Assembly (NCBI GenBank): GCA_963575745.1
Contig: CAUYUJ010014342.1
Span: forward strand, 65,274 to 129,273
DNA from: Prorocentrum cordatum
Taxonomy: Eukaryota; Sar; Dinophyceae; Prorocentrales; Prorocentraceae
Length of the DNA: 64,000 nucleotides
Reading direction: 5' to 3'
Shown: in pieces, positions 18,367-30,629 of the stretch
How the letters are laid out: every line of letters begins with the position of its first letter
Numbering within the stretch: the first letter of the stretch is position 1
Notes under the pieces: generated by a model
Database searches by the model: none
What the model saw: only the letters and a program-made list of their open reading frames with translations
What the model was told of the DNA's origin: nothing
Translations under genes and position numbers: made by a program

Positions 18367-20020
18367 GAGGCAGGCTGAGGCTGAGGCTGAGGCAGGCTGA
18401 GGCTGAGGCAGGCTGAGGCTGAGGCCGAGGCTGAAGGCAGACTGAGGCTGAGGCTGAAGCAGGCTGAGGCTGAGGCTGAGGCAGGCTGAGGCTGAGGCTG
18501 AGGCAGGCTGATGCTCAGGCAGGCTGAGGCTGAGGCTGAGGCTGATGCAGGCTGAGGCTGAGGCAGGCTGAGGCTGAGGCAGGCTGAGGCTGAGGCTGAG
18601 GCCAAGGCTCAAGGCAGACTGAGGCTTTGGCTGAAGCAGGCTGAGGCTGAGGCTGAGGCTGAGGCTGAGGCAGGCTGAGGCTGAGGCTGAGGCAGGCTGA
18701 TGCTGAGGCAGGATGAGGCTGAGGCTGAGGCTGATGCAGGCTGAGGCTGAGGCAGGCTGAGGCTGAGGCCGAGGCTGAAGGCAGACTGAGGCTGAGGCTG
18801 AAGCAGGCTGAGGCTGAGGCTGAGGCAGGATGAGGCTGAGGCAGGCTGAGGCTGAGGCTGAGGCAGGCTGATGCTGATGCAGGCTGAGGCTGAGGCTGAG
18901 GCTCATGCAGGCTGAGGCTGAGGCAGGCGGAGGCTGAGGCCGAGGCTGAAGGCAGACTGAGGCTGAGGCTGAAGCAGGCTGAGGCTGAGGCTGAGGCAGG
19001 CTGAGGCTGAGGCTGAGGCAGGCTGATGCTGAGGCAGGCTGAGGCTGAGGCTGAGGCTGAGGCTGATGCAGGCTGAGGCTGAGGCAGGCTGAGGCGGAGG
19101 CCGAGGCTGAAGGCAGGCTGAGGCTGAGGCTGAAGCAGGCTGAGGCTGAGGCTGAGGCAGGCTGAGGATGAGGCTGAGGCAGGCTGATGCTGAGGCAGGC
19201 TGAGGCTGAGGCTGAGGCTGATGCAGGCTGAGGCTGAGGCAGGCTGAGGCTGAGGCCGAGGCTGAAGGCAGACTGAGGCTGAGGCTGAAGCAGGCTGAGG
19301 CTGAGGCTGAGGCAGGCTGAGGCTGGGGCTGAGGCAGGCTGATGCTGAGGCAGGCTGAGGCTGAGGCTGAGGCTGATGCAGGCTGAGGCTGAGGCAGGCT
19401 GAGGCTGACGCCGAGGCTGAAGGCAGACTGAGGCTGAGGCTGAAGCAGGCTGAGGCTGAGGCTGAGGCAGGCTGAGGCTGAGGCAGGCTGAGGCTGAGGC
19501 TGAGGCAGGCTGATGCTGAGGCAGGCTGAGGCTGAGGCTGAGGCTGATGCAGCCTGAGGCTGAGGCAGGCTGAGGCTGAGGCCGAGGCTGAAGGCAGACT
19601 GAGGCTGAGGCTGAAGCAGGCTGAGGCTGAGGCTGAGGCTGAGGCTGAGGAAGGCTGAGGCTGAGGCTGAGGCAGGCTGATGCTGAGGCAGGCTGAGGCT
19701 GAGGCTGAGGCTGATGCAGGCTGAGGCTGAGGCAGGCTGAGGCTGAGGCCGAGGCTGAAGGCAGACTGAGACTGAGGCTGAAGCAGGCTGAGGCTGAGGC
19801 TGAGGCAGGCTGAGGCTGAGGCTGAGGCAGGCTGATGCTGAGGCAGGCTGAGGCTGAGGCTGAGGCTGATGCAGGCTGAGGCTGAGGCAGGCTGAGGCTG
19901 AGGCCGAGGCTGAAGGCAGACTGATGCTGAGGCTGAAGCAGGCTGAGGCTGAGGCTGAGGCAGGCTGAGGCTGAGGCAGGCTGAGGCTGAGGCTGAGGCA
20001 GGCTGAGGCTGAGGCTGTGA
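18364..20020. repeat. CTGAGG minisatellite with ~155-177-bp higher-order unit
   Basis: About 1.65 kb built from GGCTGA/GGCAGGCTGA words. The marker AAGGCAG recurs ten times (18434, 18611, 18778, 18949, 19110, 19265, 19420, 19591, 19758, 19913), giving a higher-order period of 155-177 bp. Minus-strand open frames (Gln-Pro/Ala-Ser/Leu-rich, up to 382 residues) are repeat translations. Confidence 0.95.
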
Positions 20021-20253
20021 CTGCGACTGCCGTTGCCACTGCGACTGTCATCGCGAATGCGACTACGACTGCGAGAACAGCAGAATTCTACAACTGGATT
20101 CTCATCCGAATCTTAAAGGGAATGCTTCCAGATATGCTCCTACACATCGATGTTAGGTTGCTTTGCCGGGATAATTTAGCCCTCCCAGGGGTCGATCTTG
20201 GACGCTCTGACCGATCGCGGCCCCCCCTGTCCAGGTCAGTGGGGAGGGGGTAG

Positions 20254-20277
20254 GGGGAGGGGTAAACCCCTCCCCGA
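20254..20277. other. short inverted repeat (AGGGGTAAACCCCT core)
   Basis: GGGGAGGGGTAAACCCCTCCCC forms a 9-bp-stem hairpin in an otherwise G-rich stretch. No U-tract follows, so I do not call a terminator. Confidence 0.5.
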
Positions 20278-20329
20278 AGGGGAAGGAGGGGTGGAAGAGG
20301 AAACGCTCTAAACCACCGACGCCCAGAGG

Positions 20330-20510
20330 GCTGGTGGGATTAGCGCGGCGCTAAGGCGAGAGCCACATTTTGCAAACGACCCGCCCTGGATCTACGGAAC
20401 TGTTGCAAGTTTGAAATTGAGTTTGCGCGGCGCTACGGCGAGAACCACATGTTGCAAACGACCCGCCCTTCATCCCTGAAGCTCTTGCAAATTTCAAGTT
20501 TCAGGATCAC
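20330..20510 (-). repeat. two units of the dispersed 70-83-bp family
   Basis: Two units, each with GCGCGGCGCTA(A/C)GGCGAGA followed by CCACAT and TTGCAAACGACC, and a spacer containing TTGCAA(A/G)TTT. Same family and orientation as 56520-56890. Confidence 0.75.
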
Positions 20511-22440
20511 ACGTGCTGAGGACGTCTCCGGCGAAACGCCCAGCCGATCCTATGGACACGTTTGGGGGTGCGACAGGGATGACTTCTTTTGTCCAGGGAA
20601 ATATGGATGCGGGAGGAGGCCGCCAGCCCGGCTGGCCCGCGCCCCGCGGACGGCTTGGCGGCGAGGATGTCAGGGAGGGCGGCGAGACGACGAGCCGGCG
20701 CGCCCAGGTGGCCGCACGGATCAACGCGCATTTCCTGGCCGGGTTCCGGCCCCCGCCTGCGCATCCCCCGAGGGCTGGGCGATGCTTCTCTGATCGGCTC
20801 GCGGGGATCCAGCCAGATAGGTTTGAGGAGGGCCAGTCGAAAGCGCGGCGGTCCTTCCTGGCGTCTCCCGTCCTTTTGGGCTTCCTGGAGGCTTCTCGTC
20901 GCCACGGCCTGATCCGCCTTGAACGGTCCAGGATGGTCCCTGGGAGGCCCATTTTCAGCGCATTTTGGCCGAACGGGGCAGGCGCCGTTGTCCCAACTTG
21001 CCCTCAAAATAGGTCCTCCTTAAAATAAGTTGAGGCAAATCTTCGTAAGTCGTTTTAGATCCAGATAAGTCGGGGTAGTCACAGAGACATCCAGACAGAC
21101 CTGGAGCAGTTCGTGGAAACTCAAGCGCGAGTCGAGGTTAGTGATCCGCCCAGGGAGCTCGGAGGAGTTTTGTTTCTGAGGAGGGGGGACGCTTGTCCCC
21201 CTGCTGGCGTGCCGCAGTGCTCAGGGTCAGGCGGGCGGCCTTCCACGTTTGTTTTCGTACTTCTGTTGAGGACGCTGGCGGTGCATCACCCGCCATTCTT
21301 TGGGAGTTTGGCGATATGGTACGCAGTATCGCGAGAGAGTCGTGACGTGGCGCGCATGTCAGTTACCCATGCTGGGGTTGCCTTTTATCTGAAGGCTTCA
21401 TCGGTGTATCAAGTGATTTCGGCCACACCCGCCACCGTGCCAGGGTTGTGGACAACTGGCCTCTTTAGGAGGCTTCAGGTGCTGGGAAAACTAGCCACGT
21501 GCGCTGATTTGCTACCCCCCCTGCGACATCAACGCGATCATTCAAGGTTAAACGCCGCCGGTGGCCAGAATCCGGCTTACATACAACCTTCTGCGCAATC
21601 GAAATGTCGCGATCGTTTCTTTCTTTGTTTGCAGCCAATGCCGACGTGGACACGAGACGAATCAGCCGTGCCGTCTATCCCCTTGTCCCATCCATTTTTT
21701 TCGCCCCGAGATGTCACCAGCCTGAAATTTACCCCTATCTCTACGATCGGCATCGCCGTACCTCGGTGTCGATCTGATTGATCCCCGCAGCTTCTGAGGG
21801 CGAACCTCCCAAGGCTGCCATCGCCCCTGGCCTGTCAATCTAAGGGGCAGTTTCTCTTTTTTCAAGGTGTTGGCTCCCAGGGATCTCGACACCTTCCCAG
21901 AAACCAATTTCCCATCCCGAGCAGTTTGTTTTTTTGCGGTCCTGGGGCCTGGTGAGGGCCCTCAGAGGCCCAAATTTGCAGAACATCGGCCGTAGGTTTT
22001 TTTCCGCCGCGCGAGAACTTGCCGAACACTTGCGGCGAGCGCTTTGTTGGCCTTCAGTCCCCTCTCCGCGGCAGCCCCCTTCTTCTCCCGCCTCCTTGTT
22101 GGTGCAAATCTGCCGGTGCGCAGCCCGTTTAGGCCGCCACGCGCCGAGCGACCGCCAGCGCCGCGACACGTGAAGTTTGTTCGCGGAGCGAGAACGCCCA
22201 AGGAGGCCAGCCGGGAGAGCCGCGCCGCGCTGTGCAGGCTGGTCACCTCGGACGAGAGCGCGCAGGAGTTCGTGGAGATCCCCAGGTCGCACCAGGTCCA
22301 GGCGCGCCGCTGGCGCTCGGGGGCCCTCACGGCTGTCATCCGAGGGGCAACGTTCGGGGAGGAGAGGCTCAGAGGGGGCCGGGGCACGCATCGACCCCCA
22401 GTCGCTCATTCATCGCGGGTAGGGGCCTATATCGCCCACC
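20511..22440. other. no assignable gene; unidentified open stretches
   Basis: The plus-strand frame 20513-21028 (171 residues) and the segment 22152-22340 ('LCRLVTSDESAQEFVEIPR') are open and of mixed composition, but I recognise no family. They lie upstream on the same strand as the methyltransferase exons and could include its missing 5' exons; I cannot show this. Confidence 0.3.
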
Positions 22441-22446
22441 CAGCCT

Positions 22447-22572
22447 ATGTTGACAACGACGATAACGACGACAACGGTGGTGATGATGCTGATGATGGTG
22501 ACGTTGATGTTGATGTTGATGTTGATGTTGGTGATGATAATGATGATGATGATGATGATGATGCTGATGATG

Positions 22573-22604
<32 letters not shown>

Positions 22605-23180
22605 GATGGTGATGATGATGTTGATGATGATGATGATGATGGTGACGATGACTTAGTCGACGGCGAGGATTCTGCTGCTGACGATGGTGATGATGATGCG
22701 TGTGATGTTGACGTTATGGTGGTGGTGATGTTGTTGCTGTTGTTGTTGGCTATGATGGTTATGCCGACGACGACGATGTCGATTATGATAATGACGATGA
22801 TGATGGTGGTGACGACGACGACGACCACAACTACGATGACGATGATGACATGATGACGACGATGGCGACGCTAACGACGATGACGATTGTGGTGATGATG
22901 ACGAAGCTGACGAATCTGATGACGACGATGACGAAGATGATGCTGATGATGATGCTGCTGATGATGATGATGATGGTGATGCTGGCGATGATGCTGATGA
23001 TGGTGATGCTGATGATGGTGATGCTGATGATGATGCTGACGAGACGATGACGATCATGATGATGCTGCTCTTGATGCTAGTGCGGATGATGGGGATGTTG
23101 ATGTCGAGCATGCTGACGTTTATGGTGAAGATGTTGTTGACGATGGCGACGACGACGATGATGATGCTGATGATGATGGC

Positions 23181-23256
<76 letters not shown>

Positions 23257-23491
23257 CTGATGATGATGATGATGATGATGATGGTGGTGATGCTGATGAT
23301 GCCGATGCTGCTTATGATGCCGATGACGATGCTGATGTTGATTCTGCCGACTACGACGACGACACGGATCATGGCGTTGACGGTGTTGATGCCGACGACG
23401 ATGACGATGATGCTGTTGCTGATGGTGATGATGATGATGCTGATGATGATGCTGTTGCCGATGATGATTAGGATGGCGATGATGATGATAC

Positions 23492-23522
<31 letters not shown>

Positions 23523-23763
23523 GATGACGATGTTGATGGTTATTCCTTGTATTATGATGATGTTGTTTGTGATGATGCTGCTTATGTTGTTTGTGGTGGG
23601 TGATGGTGATGATGTTGATGCTTTTGGTCGAATGTTGTTGCGTGTGATGCTGCTGTTGCTGCCAGTGCTGATAATGATGACGGTGACGATTACGACGACT
23701 TTGTTGTTGCTTCTGCTGCTGCTGCCGATGACGATGATGATTGTGATGCTGCTGCTGCTGATA

Positions 23764-23817
<54 letters not shown>

Positions 23818-24038
23818 GTGGTGCTGATGGTGACGACAACGATCCTGATGATGCTGATGCTGATGATGATGATGATGATGACGATCATGCGGATGATAAT
23901 GCTTTCAATTCTGAGGATGCATATGAGGACGAGGAGGATGAGGAGGATGACGAGGATGACACTGATGATTATGATGCTGCTTTTGCTGGTGATGATGATG
24001 ATAATGATGATGCTGATGATGCTGATGATGATGATGAC

Positions 24039-24089
<51 letters not shown>

Positions 24090-24200
24090 ACTGATGATGG
24101 TGATGGTGCTGATGATGATGGTGATGACGACGATCCTGATGATGATGATGATGAGGAGGAGGAGGAGGAGGAGAACGAGGAGGAGATGCAGGAAGACTAG
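22447..24200. repeat. (GAT/GAC)n microsatellite complex
   Basis: About 1.75 kb of GAT/GAC/GCT trinucleotides ending in GGA repeats. Frames give poly-Asp, poly-Met or poly-Ile. It ends about 30 bp before the first methyltransferase exon. Confidence 0.97.
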
Positions 24201-24227
24201 GAGGAGGAGGAGGCGAAGGGTGTAAGA

Positions 24228-24313
24228 CTTATCCCCATGAGGACAGCAATGCGTCGAAGACGCGCACCGTCCTGCGGCAGTTCGTGCGCGACTGGGCCGC
24301 CGAGGGCCAGATG
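24228..24313 (+). CDS. CARNMT1-like: exon A of carnosine N-methyltransferase-like gene
   Basis: Reads 'TYPHEDSNASKTRTV' then 'LRQFVRDWAAEGQM'. The core matches the signature of N2227 proteins ('L+QFVRDW..EG') that precedes 'ER'. The start is placed after the AG at 24226-24227 (GTGTAAG) and is uncertain; another AG at 24245-24246 is possible. The end is placed after ATG (24311-24313) with a GA donor (GACCGCGG). That makes the spliced product '..AEGQM-ERDSQYG', which aligns without a gap to the family. Confidence 0.75.
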
Positions 24314-24420
24314 GACCGCGGCCTGGGAGGAGTGACGAGGGGTCCCTCTTCCACCTCCCTCCCCCCCGACGTTCATCGGCGTCGCTTGGAGAAAGAGTTC
24401 CTGCCCCCCCTCTGAGGTCG

Positions 24421-25060
24421 TGCGCTGGCTCGTCGTTTGGCTCTTCCTGGGATTCCCACCTCCCCCGCCGAGGCGAAGGTGGACGCAGTCCTTCTCGCTC
24501 CTCCCTCCTCCACAAGTGCGTACTCCATGTGAGCACTACACTCCTCCCTCCCCTGATGCTGTCCAGTGTCTGCGCCGCCTCTCCCGCGTCTTTCTTTCCA
24601 TGCAGCGTTTCGCAGTCGTTGCTTCTTCGATCGAATTTTTAGCGGCCCTGCAGACAGTGTGTCCCCGCTGCAGCGTTGGCCAAACTTCAGGATCGGCGCT
24701 GTGCTCCTGTCCCGTGGTTCACATTTCTCACTCGCCCCAGCGCCGGTTACGTTTGTGGAGCGGCTTCAGTTCTCGTCATTGTCGCCCCCCCCCTCCCCTC
24801 CGCCTTCCCGTGATCATCCTGCCCCTCCTGTTCATTGTGTTCTTCCTTCTCCGGCCCCAGCTCCTGCTCTTCCATATGGTTGTGGTGATGGTGTTGGTGA
24901 TGGTGGTATTTGTGATGACGATGAGGGTGAGGACGCTCATGATACGAGAGCCAAGTCACAGGACCAGTCGGACACGGAGACGCAAACAGATGAGGATGAC
25001 GAGGTGAAACAACAGGACGCGCTGTGGGAGGAGGAGGAGGAGGACGAGGATGACGAGGGA
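24421..25060. other. intronic sequence with one degenerate 70-83-bp unit; no gene seen
   Basis: Mostly T/C-rich low complexity. 24650-24735 resembles units of the 56-59-kb repeat family (CTGCAGCGTTGGCC, GGATCGGCGCTGTGCTCC), which also appears at 59200-59290. Confidence 0.5.
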
Positions 25061-25063
25061 CAG

Positions 25064-25455
25064 GATTGGGGATGATGATGAGGCGGAGGAAGCAGACAGA
25101 AGGGGATGCTGTTGATGATGGATGTCATGCCGATTATGACGGTGCAGATGCCGATGTCGTTGCCGATTACGAAGTCGATGCCGATGGCGATGGCGACGAC
25201 GACGACGACGGCGGTGGCGGTGGGGGTTATGGTGCTGATGATGGTGATGATGACGATGATGCTGCTGCTGCTGATGATGCTGATGCTGATGATGATGATG
25301 ATGATGATGACGATGATGATGACGATGATGACGACGATGATGATGCTGATGATGATGATGATGATGCTGACGATGCTGCTGATGATGATGAGGATGCTGA
25401 TGCTGCTGCTGATGATGATGACGAGGATGAGGATGATAATGATGATGATGATGAC

Positions 25456-25493
<38 letters not shown>

Positions 25494-25900
25494 CGATGAT
25501 GCTGATGGTGGTGGTGGTGATGATGATGCTGATGATGATGACGGCGACGATGATGATGATGATGCCCATGATGACTGTGGTTGTGGTCTTGTGGTTGATC
25601 ACGTTGATGATGCCGATGGTGCTGATGCTGTTGATGCTGGAGATGACCATGATGATGCATTTTGATGGTTGTGTTGATGAGACTGATGCTGCGGACGATG
25701 GTGATGATTATGATGAGGATGGTGATGAGTGCGATGATGATGGTGACCATTTTGGTGATGATGATGCTGCCGCTGCTGAGAATGCTGGAGGACGAGGGTG
25801 ATGATGAGGATGCTGATGCTGTGGGTTGTGATGATGCTACTGATGATGTTGCTGATGCTGATGCTGATTTGGATGATTCTCCGTTCTGGTGGCGATGGCC
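25064..25900. repeat. (GAT)n microsatellite in intron 1
   Basis: Trinucleotide array of GAT with GAC, GCT and GGT variants, continuing weakly to about 26110. Poly-Asp and poly-His frames over it are artefacts. Confidence 0.96.
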
Positions 25901-26129
25901 ATTCTATCAGGATTCATCGTAATCGTGCGACGCAGGCGAGTATCACTGGTAATTCACATCGTAATGACAACCAGGGTGACAATAAGACGACTGATGCTGA
26001 TAATACTCAGAAGAGCATTCGTACTGACACCATTCTGAATTTTGATTTCGTAAGAGCATTAGTACCATTAACATTGTCACGCATGATGATACTAAGCGTC
26101 CGCATGCTGATAAACATCATAACAAGACG

Positions 26130-26240
26130 AACAAGATGAGGAGGACGAGGAGGAGGACGAGGACCAGGAGGAGGAGGAGGAGGAGGAGGAGAAGGAAGAA
26201 GAGTAGGTGAAGGAATAGTAGGAGCAGGAAGAGGAGCAGC
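26130..26240. repeat. GGA microsatellite before exon B
   Basis: AGG-rich purine run followed at 26270-26300 by GGC repeats and, after exon B, by a second GGA run (26400-26515). Confidence 0.9.
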
Positions 26241-26329
26241 ATGACAAACAGAAGACGGCGGCAGATGGATGAGGGGGGCGGCGGCGGCGGCGCTGGCGGC
26301 GCGAGTGGTCACGAACGGCGCCTCAAAAG

Positions 26330-26393
26330 GAGCGGGACTCCCAGTACGGCGTCTTGCTGAAGGCTCTTCAGCAGCACATGCCCCTGCCAGAAG
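26330..26393 (+). CDS. CARNMT1-like: exon B of carnosine N-methyltransferase-like gene
   Basis: Reads 'ERDSQYGVLLKALQQHMPLPE' plus one base, matching the family segment after the 'RDW..EG' helix ('ER+..Y.P+L..L...FP'). It is preceded by CAAAAG (AG acceptor) and followed by a GC donor in GAAG-GCGGCC. The same GCGGC follows the proposed acceptor of exon C, a short direct repeat at both intron ends. Downstream Glu-rich translation is the GGA microsatellite and is excluded. Confidence 0.75.
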
Positions 26394-26519
26394 GCGGCCC
26401 GGAAGGGGAGAAGGAGGATGAGGAGCATGAGGATGAGGAGGAGGAGGAGGAGGAGTAGGAGAAGGAGGAGGAAGAGGAGGAGGAGGAGGAGGAGGAGGAG
26501 GAGGAAGAGGATGCCGCGC

Positions 26520-27330
26520 GTGGCGTGCTGGCAGGGTTATTGTTCCTTCAGGACCACGAGGCTCTAAACCAGCTGCCGCTCGACTCCCCACTCTTGGTGG
26601 AGTGTCGCGCAACCCCGCGAAATCACCTGGGACTGCCGATGGCTGAGTTGATCAGTCTGCCAGTGCTTTCTTTCTGCTGTCGGTTGCATGAGAGGGTACG
26701 GGGGCGGTGCCCTCATTCGCGGGGCTTGTCGCATTCCTGCTGGTGGCGACGCTCTGGTTCGAGCATGCTCAGCGCTTCGAGTTCGTTCATGGACACTGCG
26801 CGGCAAGGATGCTGGTGAGCAGGGTGTGGCGGGGCAGCGTGCCAGGCTGGCGGCCGTTCTACTTGGCCATGGTCCTCCCCCCTCCTTTTGCTCTTTCGAG
26901 GACCACTAGGGAACGGAGGAGGAGGAGGAGGAGGAAGAGGAGGAAGAGGAGGAGGAGGAGAAGGGGGATGCGGCGTGGAGGGAGGACGGTGGGGGGCGAG
27001 GGAAGTGTGACGAGGGTGGAAGGGGTGGTGTGTGTGTGTGTGTGTGTTTGTGTTTGTGTATATCGCGCGTCGCACACGGTAGTAAACTGCTAGCTCTCCG
27101 AGTGCCCGCCTGCCTTCTTTGTCGTCGCGATCCTCGCCGTCGCCTATAGGCGTGTGGGTTCCTTCCCCTGGTCGTTGGGTAGGCCCGTCTATTGTCCTCA
27201 GTTTCTCCCTGCTATCCCCGCCAGAATGGCATATGGTGCGCCCTGCTCTGAGGCGGGCGCGCGCGGGGTTCTGCTCGCTGTGCTTGACTTAGTTCGCCTC
27301 GTCGCTGCGCGCGGGGCCGAGAACGCCAAG
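26520..27330. other. intron 2, no gene seen
   Basis: A hydrophobic plus-strand frame (26707 on, 'FAGLVAFLLVATLWF') is short and lacks family resemblance. GGA repeats at 26912-26970 and a (GT)n run at 27028-27057 are the only clear structure. Confidence 0.5.
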
Positions 27331-27333
27331 AAG

Positions 27334-27334
<1 letters not shown>

Positions 27335-27392
<58 letters not shown>
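27335..27392. repeat. (AT)n-(GT)n compound microsatellite
   Basis: Alternating TA for about 20 bp passes into TG for about 37 bp. Confidence 0.95.
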
Positions 27393-27395
<3 letters not shown>

Positions 27396-28109
27396 CATTT
27401 GGGACCTGCTGCGCCTGTCCTGTTCTGCCCTGCTGCTCACCCCTTTGGGTTCTGCTTGTGCCGGCGCCGCTGCGCCTCGCCTTGTCTGTTCTACACTATT
27501 GGTGTTGGCAACTCGGCCCCCTCGCGCCGGTGCAGTCCCCCGCGCAGCCCAAGCCCGGGTGTGCGCATGACCTGATTGATCCCTTCGGGTGGATCCCTGT
27601 CCCCGGCTTCTAAGTGGGTCGGTCGCGCGCGCTTCTCGCTTCCATTCTCCTTCTTTCTATGCCTCAGCGCTGCGCGCGGGGCCGCGACGCCAAGATTTGT
27701 GCGTTTGGGGTCGTGAGAGGCAACCAGAGCGTGAAGAGGAGGGGGTGGGGGGAGGAGGAGGGGCGAGAACGAGGAAAACGAAAACGGCCGTGCGCTCCCC
27801 TGTGGCGGCCGCCCGGCCTTCACCTTCGCCGTCGTGTTCATCTTCGCTGTGGCAGTTCCCTTTTCATATTCGTCCCCGTCCGTCGTCGCCGTTGTATCTG
27901 TTCCCATCTTCGTCGTTGGGGGAAGGGGAAAAATGGGAAAACAATGGAAGAAGGAGGATGAAAGGGGGAATAGTGGAACGGGGGATGAGTTGCAGGAGGA
28001 GAGGGGGATATGAAGGAAGTGCACGAGGAGGCGCTGGAGGTGCTGGCGGATGGAGCAGAAGGAGGCAGATGACCCAGCGGTGGCAAGGCGATCACCCCAA
28101 GCTCCATCG

Positions 28110-28345
28110 GGGAACGGGAGGAGGTGGAGCAGGAGGAGTAGGAAGAGGAGGAAGAAGAGGAAGAGGAGGAGGAGGAGTAGGAGGAGGAGTAGGAGGAGTA
28201 GGAGGAGGATGAGGAGTAGGAGAAGGTGGAGTAGGGGGAGAAGGAGAAGGAGAAGGAGGAGGAAGAGGAGGACGACGACGACGAGGAGGAGGAGGAGGAG
28301 GACGAGGGGGAGTAGGACGAGGAGGAGGAGGAGGAGGAATACTAA
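28110..28345. repeat. GGA microsatellite
   Basis: AGG/GTAGG purine-rich array; frames are poly-Pro or poly-Arg artefacts. The 250 bp after it are AT-rich (ACTAATAC-type) with no gene. Confidence 0.92.
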
Positions 28346-28599
28346 GAACAATCATACTATATATACGAACAACACTGCAATTACTAAACATATACTTTGT
28401 AGTGGTAATATGACCAAGAAGCATAAGATAATACTCATAGTGATAATCATAAGGGAACTAACACGTATACTAATACGAAGACTCTTACATTTATGCAGAA
28501 TAATAATCACAAAACGAGTAATAATACGAGTGATAATCTTACTACTATGAAGAATACTGAGAAGTCGACGAACAATACTAAGCACACTGAGTAATACTA

Positions 28600-28945
28600 A
28601 TAAGGAGGAGAGGAGGGGGAGGAGGAGGAGAGGAGGAGGAGTAAGAGGATTAGGAGGAGGAGGCGGAGGTGGAGGAGGAGGAGGAGGGAGGACGGGGAGG
28701 GGGAGGGGGAGGGGGGAGGGGGGGGGAGGAGGAGGAGGAGGAGGAGGGAGGAGGGAGGAGGAGGAGGAGGAGGAGGAGGAGGAGAGGAGGAGGAGGAGGA
28801 GGAGGAGGAGAGGAAGGAGGATGAGGATGAGGATGAGGATGAGGATGAGGAGGAGGAGGAGGAGGAGGAGGAGGAAGAAGAGGAGGTGGAGCAGGAGGAG
28901 GAGGAGGAGGAGGAGGAGGAGGAGGAGGAGGAGGAGGAGGAAGGG
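28600..28945. repeat. GGA microsatellite
   Basis: Second AGG array of intron 2. A duplicated 45-60-bp unit (CGAGGCGGCCACGGGAGGCGA-like, with GGGCGAAAAC) lies beyond it at 29060-29225. Confidence 0.92.
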
Positions 28946-29283
28946 GTGGGGCGGAGTAGCCGTCGTGGTTTTGAAAGCATTGCCCTCCGGGGGGGGGGTG
29001 TTTATTCTTCTTTCGAATGGAGAACCTGTAGAGTCTGGGGTGTGGGAGGTAATGCATTTGGTGGCGACGGGGGGCTCTTCGGGCGAAAACGCGGGGCCCC
29101 CAGCAAGCGCACAAGGCGGTCACGAGGCGGCCACGGGAGGCGACTGGGCGAACACCCGGGACACCTAGAAGATGCACAAGGCGGCAACGAGGCTGCCGCG
29201 GCCAGCGTTTGGGCGAAAACCTAGACAATCCACCCCATCATTGCGAAACGCGAATCTGGCTTCCTTTGCTCAAGCACTGCTTG

Positions 29284-29794
29284 GTTATAGATAATGATGA
29301 TGATGCTGATGCTGCTGATGATGATGGTGATGATGATGGTGCTGATAATGGTGATGATGCCGATGATGCTGCTGATGATGATGATGCAGCTGTCGCAGCT
29401 GCTGCTGCTGATGATGCTGATGGTGGTGGTGATGGTGATGCTGATGATTCTGATGATGATGCTGCTGATGCTGATGTTGGGAGTTATGATGATGGTGATG
29501 CTGCTGACGATGACGATGCTGAAGATGACGATGCTGGCTGATGGTAATGCTGCTGACGATGATGCTGATGCTGATGCTGATGCTGACGCTGCTGCTGCCG
29601 CTGCTGCTGCTGATGATGAAGATGATGATGCTGATGATGATGATGATGATGATGCAATTGCCGCTGCTCCTGCTGAGGATGCTGATGATGATGATGATAC
29701 TGATGATGATGGTGAGGAAGAAGATGACGGTACCGACGACGATGACGATGATGCTGACTATGATAATGAAGATGAAGATGAGGATGAAGATGCA

Positions 29795-29834
<40 letters not shown>

Positions 29835-29890
29835 CTGATGCTGATGCTGATGCTGATGCTGCTGCTGCTGATGTTGACGTTGATGATGAC

Positions 29891-29941
<51 letters not shown>

Positions 29942-29943
29942 AC

Positions 29944-29981
<38 letters not shown>

Positions 29982-30345
29982 GTGGCGATGCTGATGATGA
30001 GGATGAGGATGATGCTGCTGATTCTGATGCTGCTGATGATGATGATGGGGATGAGGTTGCTGATGACGGCGAAGACGAACACGGACATGATGATGAGGAT
30101 GAGGATGAGGATGAATATTCAGATGAAGATTAATATCGACCTGATGATGATGATGATGATGATGATGAGGATGATGATGCTGATGATGATGATGATGATG
30201 CTGATCATGATGATGATGACGATGATGATGACGATGATGATGATGATGATGATGACGATGCTGCTGCTGATGATGCTGCCGATTTTGACGAAGACAACGA
30301 TTATGCTGATGCTGCTGCTGATGATGATAATGATGATGGTGATTC

Positions 30346-30401
<56 letters not shown>

Positions 30402-30557
30402 ATGATGATGATGCTGAAAATGCTGATGATGCTGCTGCTGATGATGATGGTGCTTGTGATGATGCTGCTGCTGATGATGACGACGAATACCATGGTGATG
30501 CTGGTGGTGGTGGTGGTGGTGGTGGTGGTGATGATGATGATGATGATGATGATGATG

Positions 30558-30624
<67 letters not shown>

Positions 30625-30628
30625 CGGC
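29284..30628. repeat. (GAT)n microsatellite, 1.3 kb
   Basis: GAT with GCT/GAC variants and a (GGT)n patch at 30500-30530. It abuts the LINE 3' fragment on its left side. Confidence 0.96.
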
Positions 30629-30629
30629 G

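Noticed and set aside
17826-20051. Minus-strand Gln-Pro-Ala-Ser-Leu-rich frames up to 382 residues
   Set aside because: Products of the 73-bp satellite and CTGAGG minisatellite in rotating frames.
22653-24536. 627-residue Ile/Ser-rich minus-strand frame and poly-Asp/poly-Met plus frames
   Set aside because: Artefact of (GAT)n; no complex-sequence domain. Same for 25066-25665, 29294-31358 and 32588-33103.
26707-27093. Small membrane-protein-like frame
   Set aside because: One hydrophobic stretch followed by Arg-rich microsatellite translation; no family resemblance and it lies in a predicted intron.
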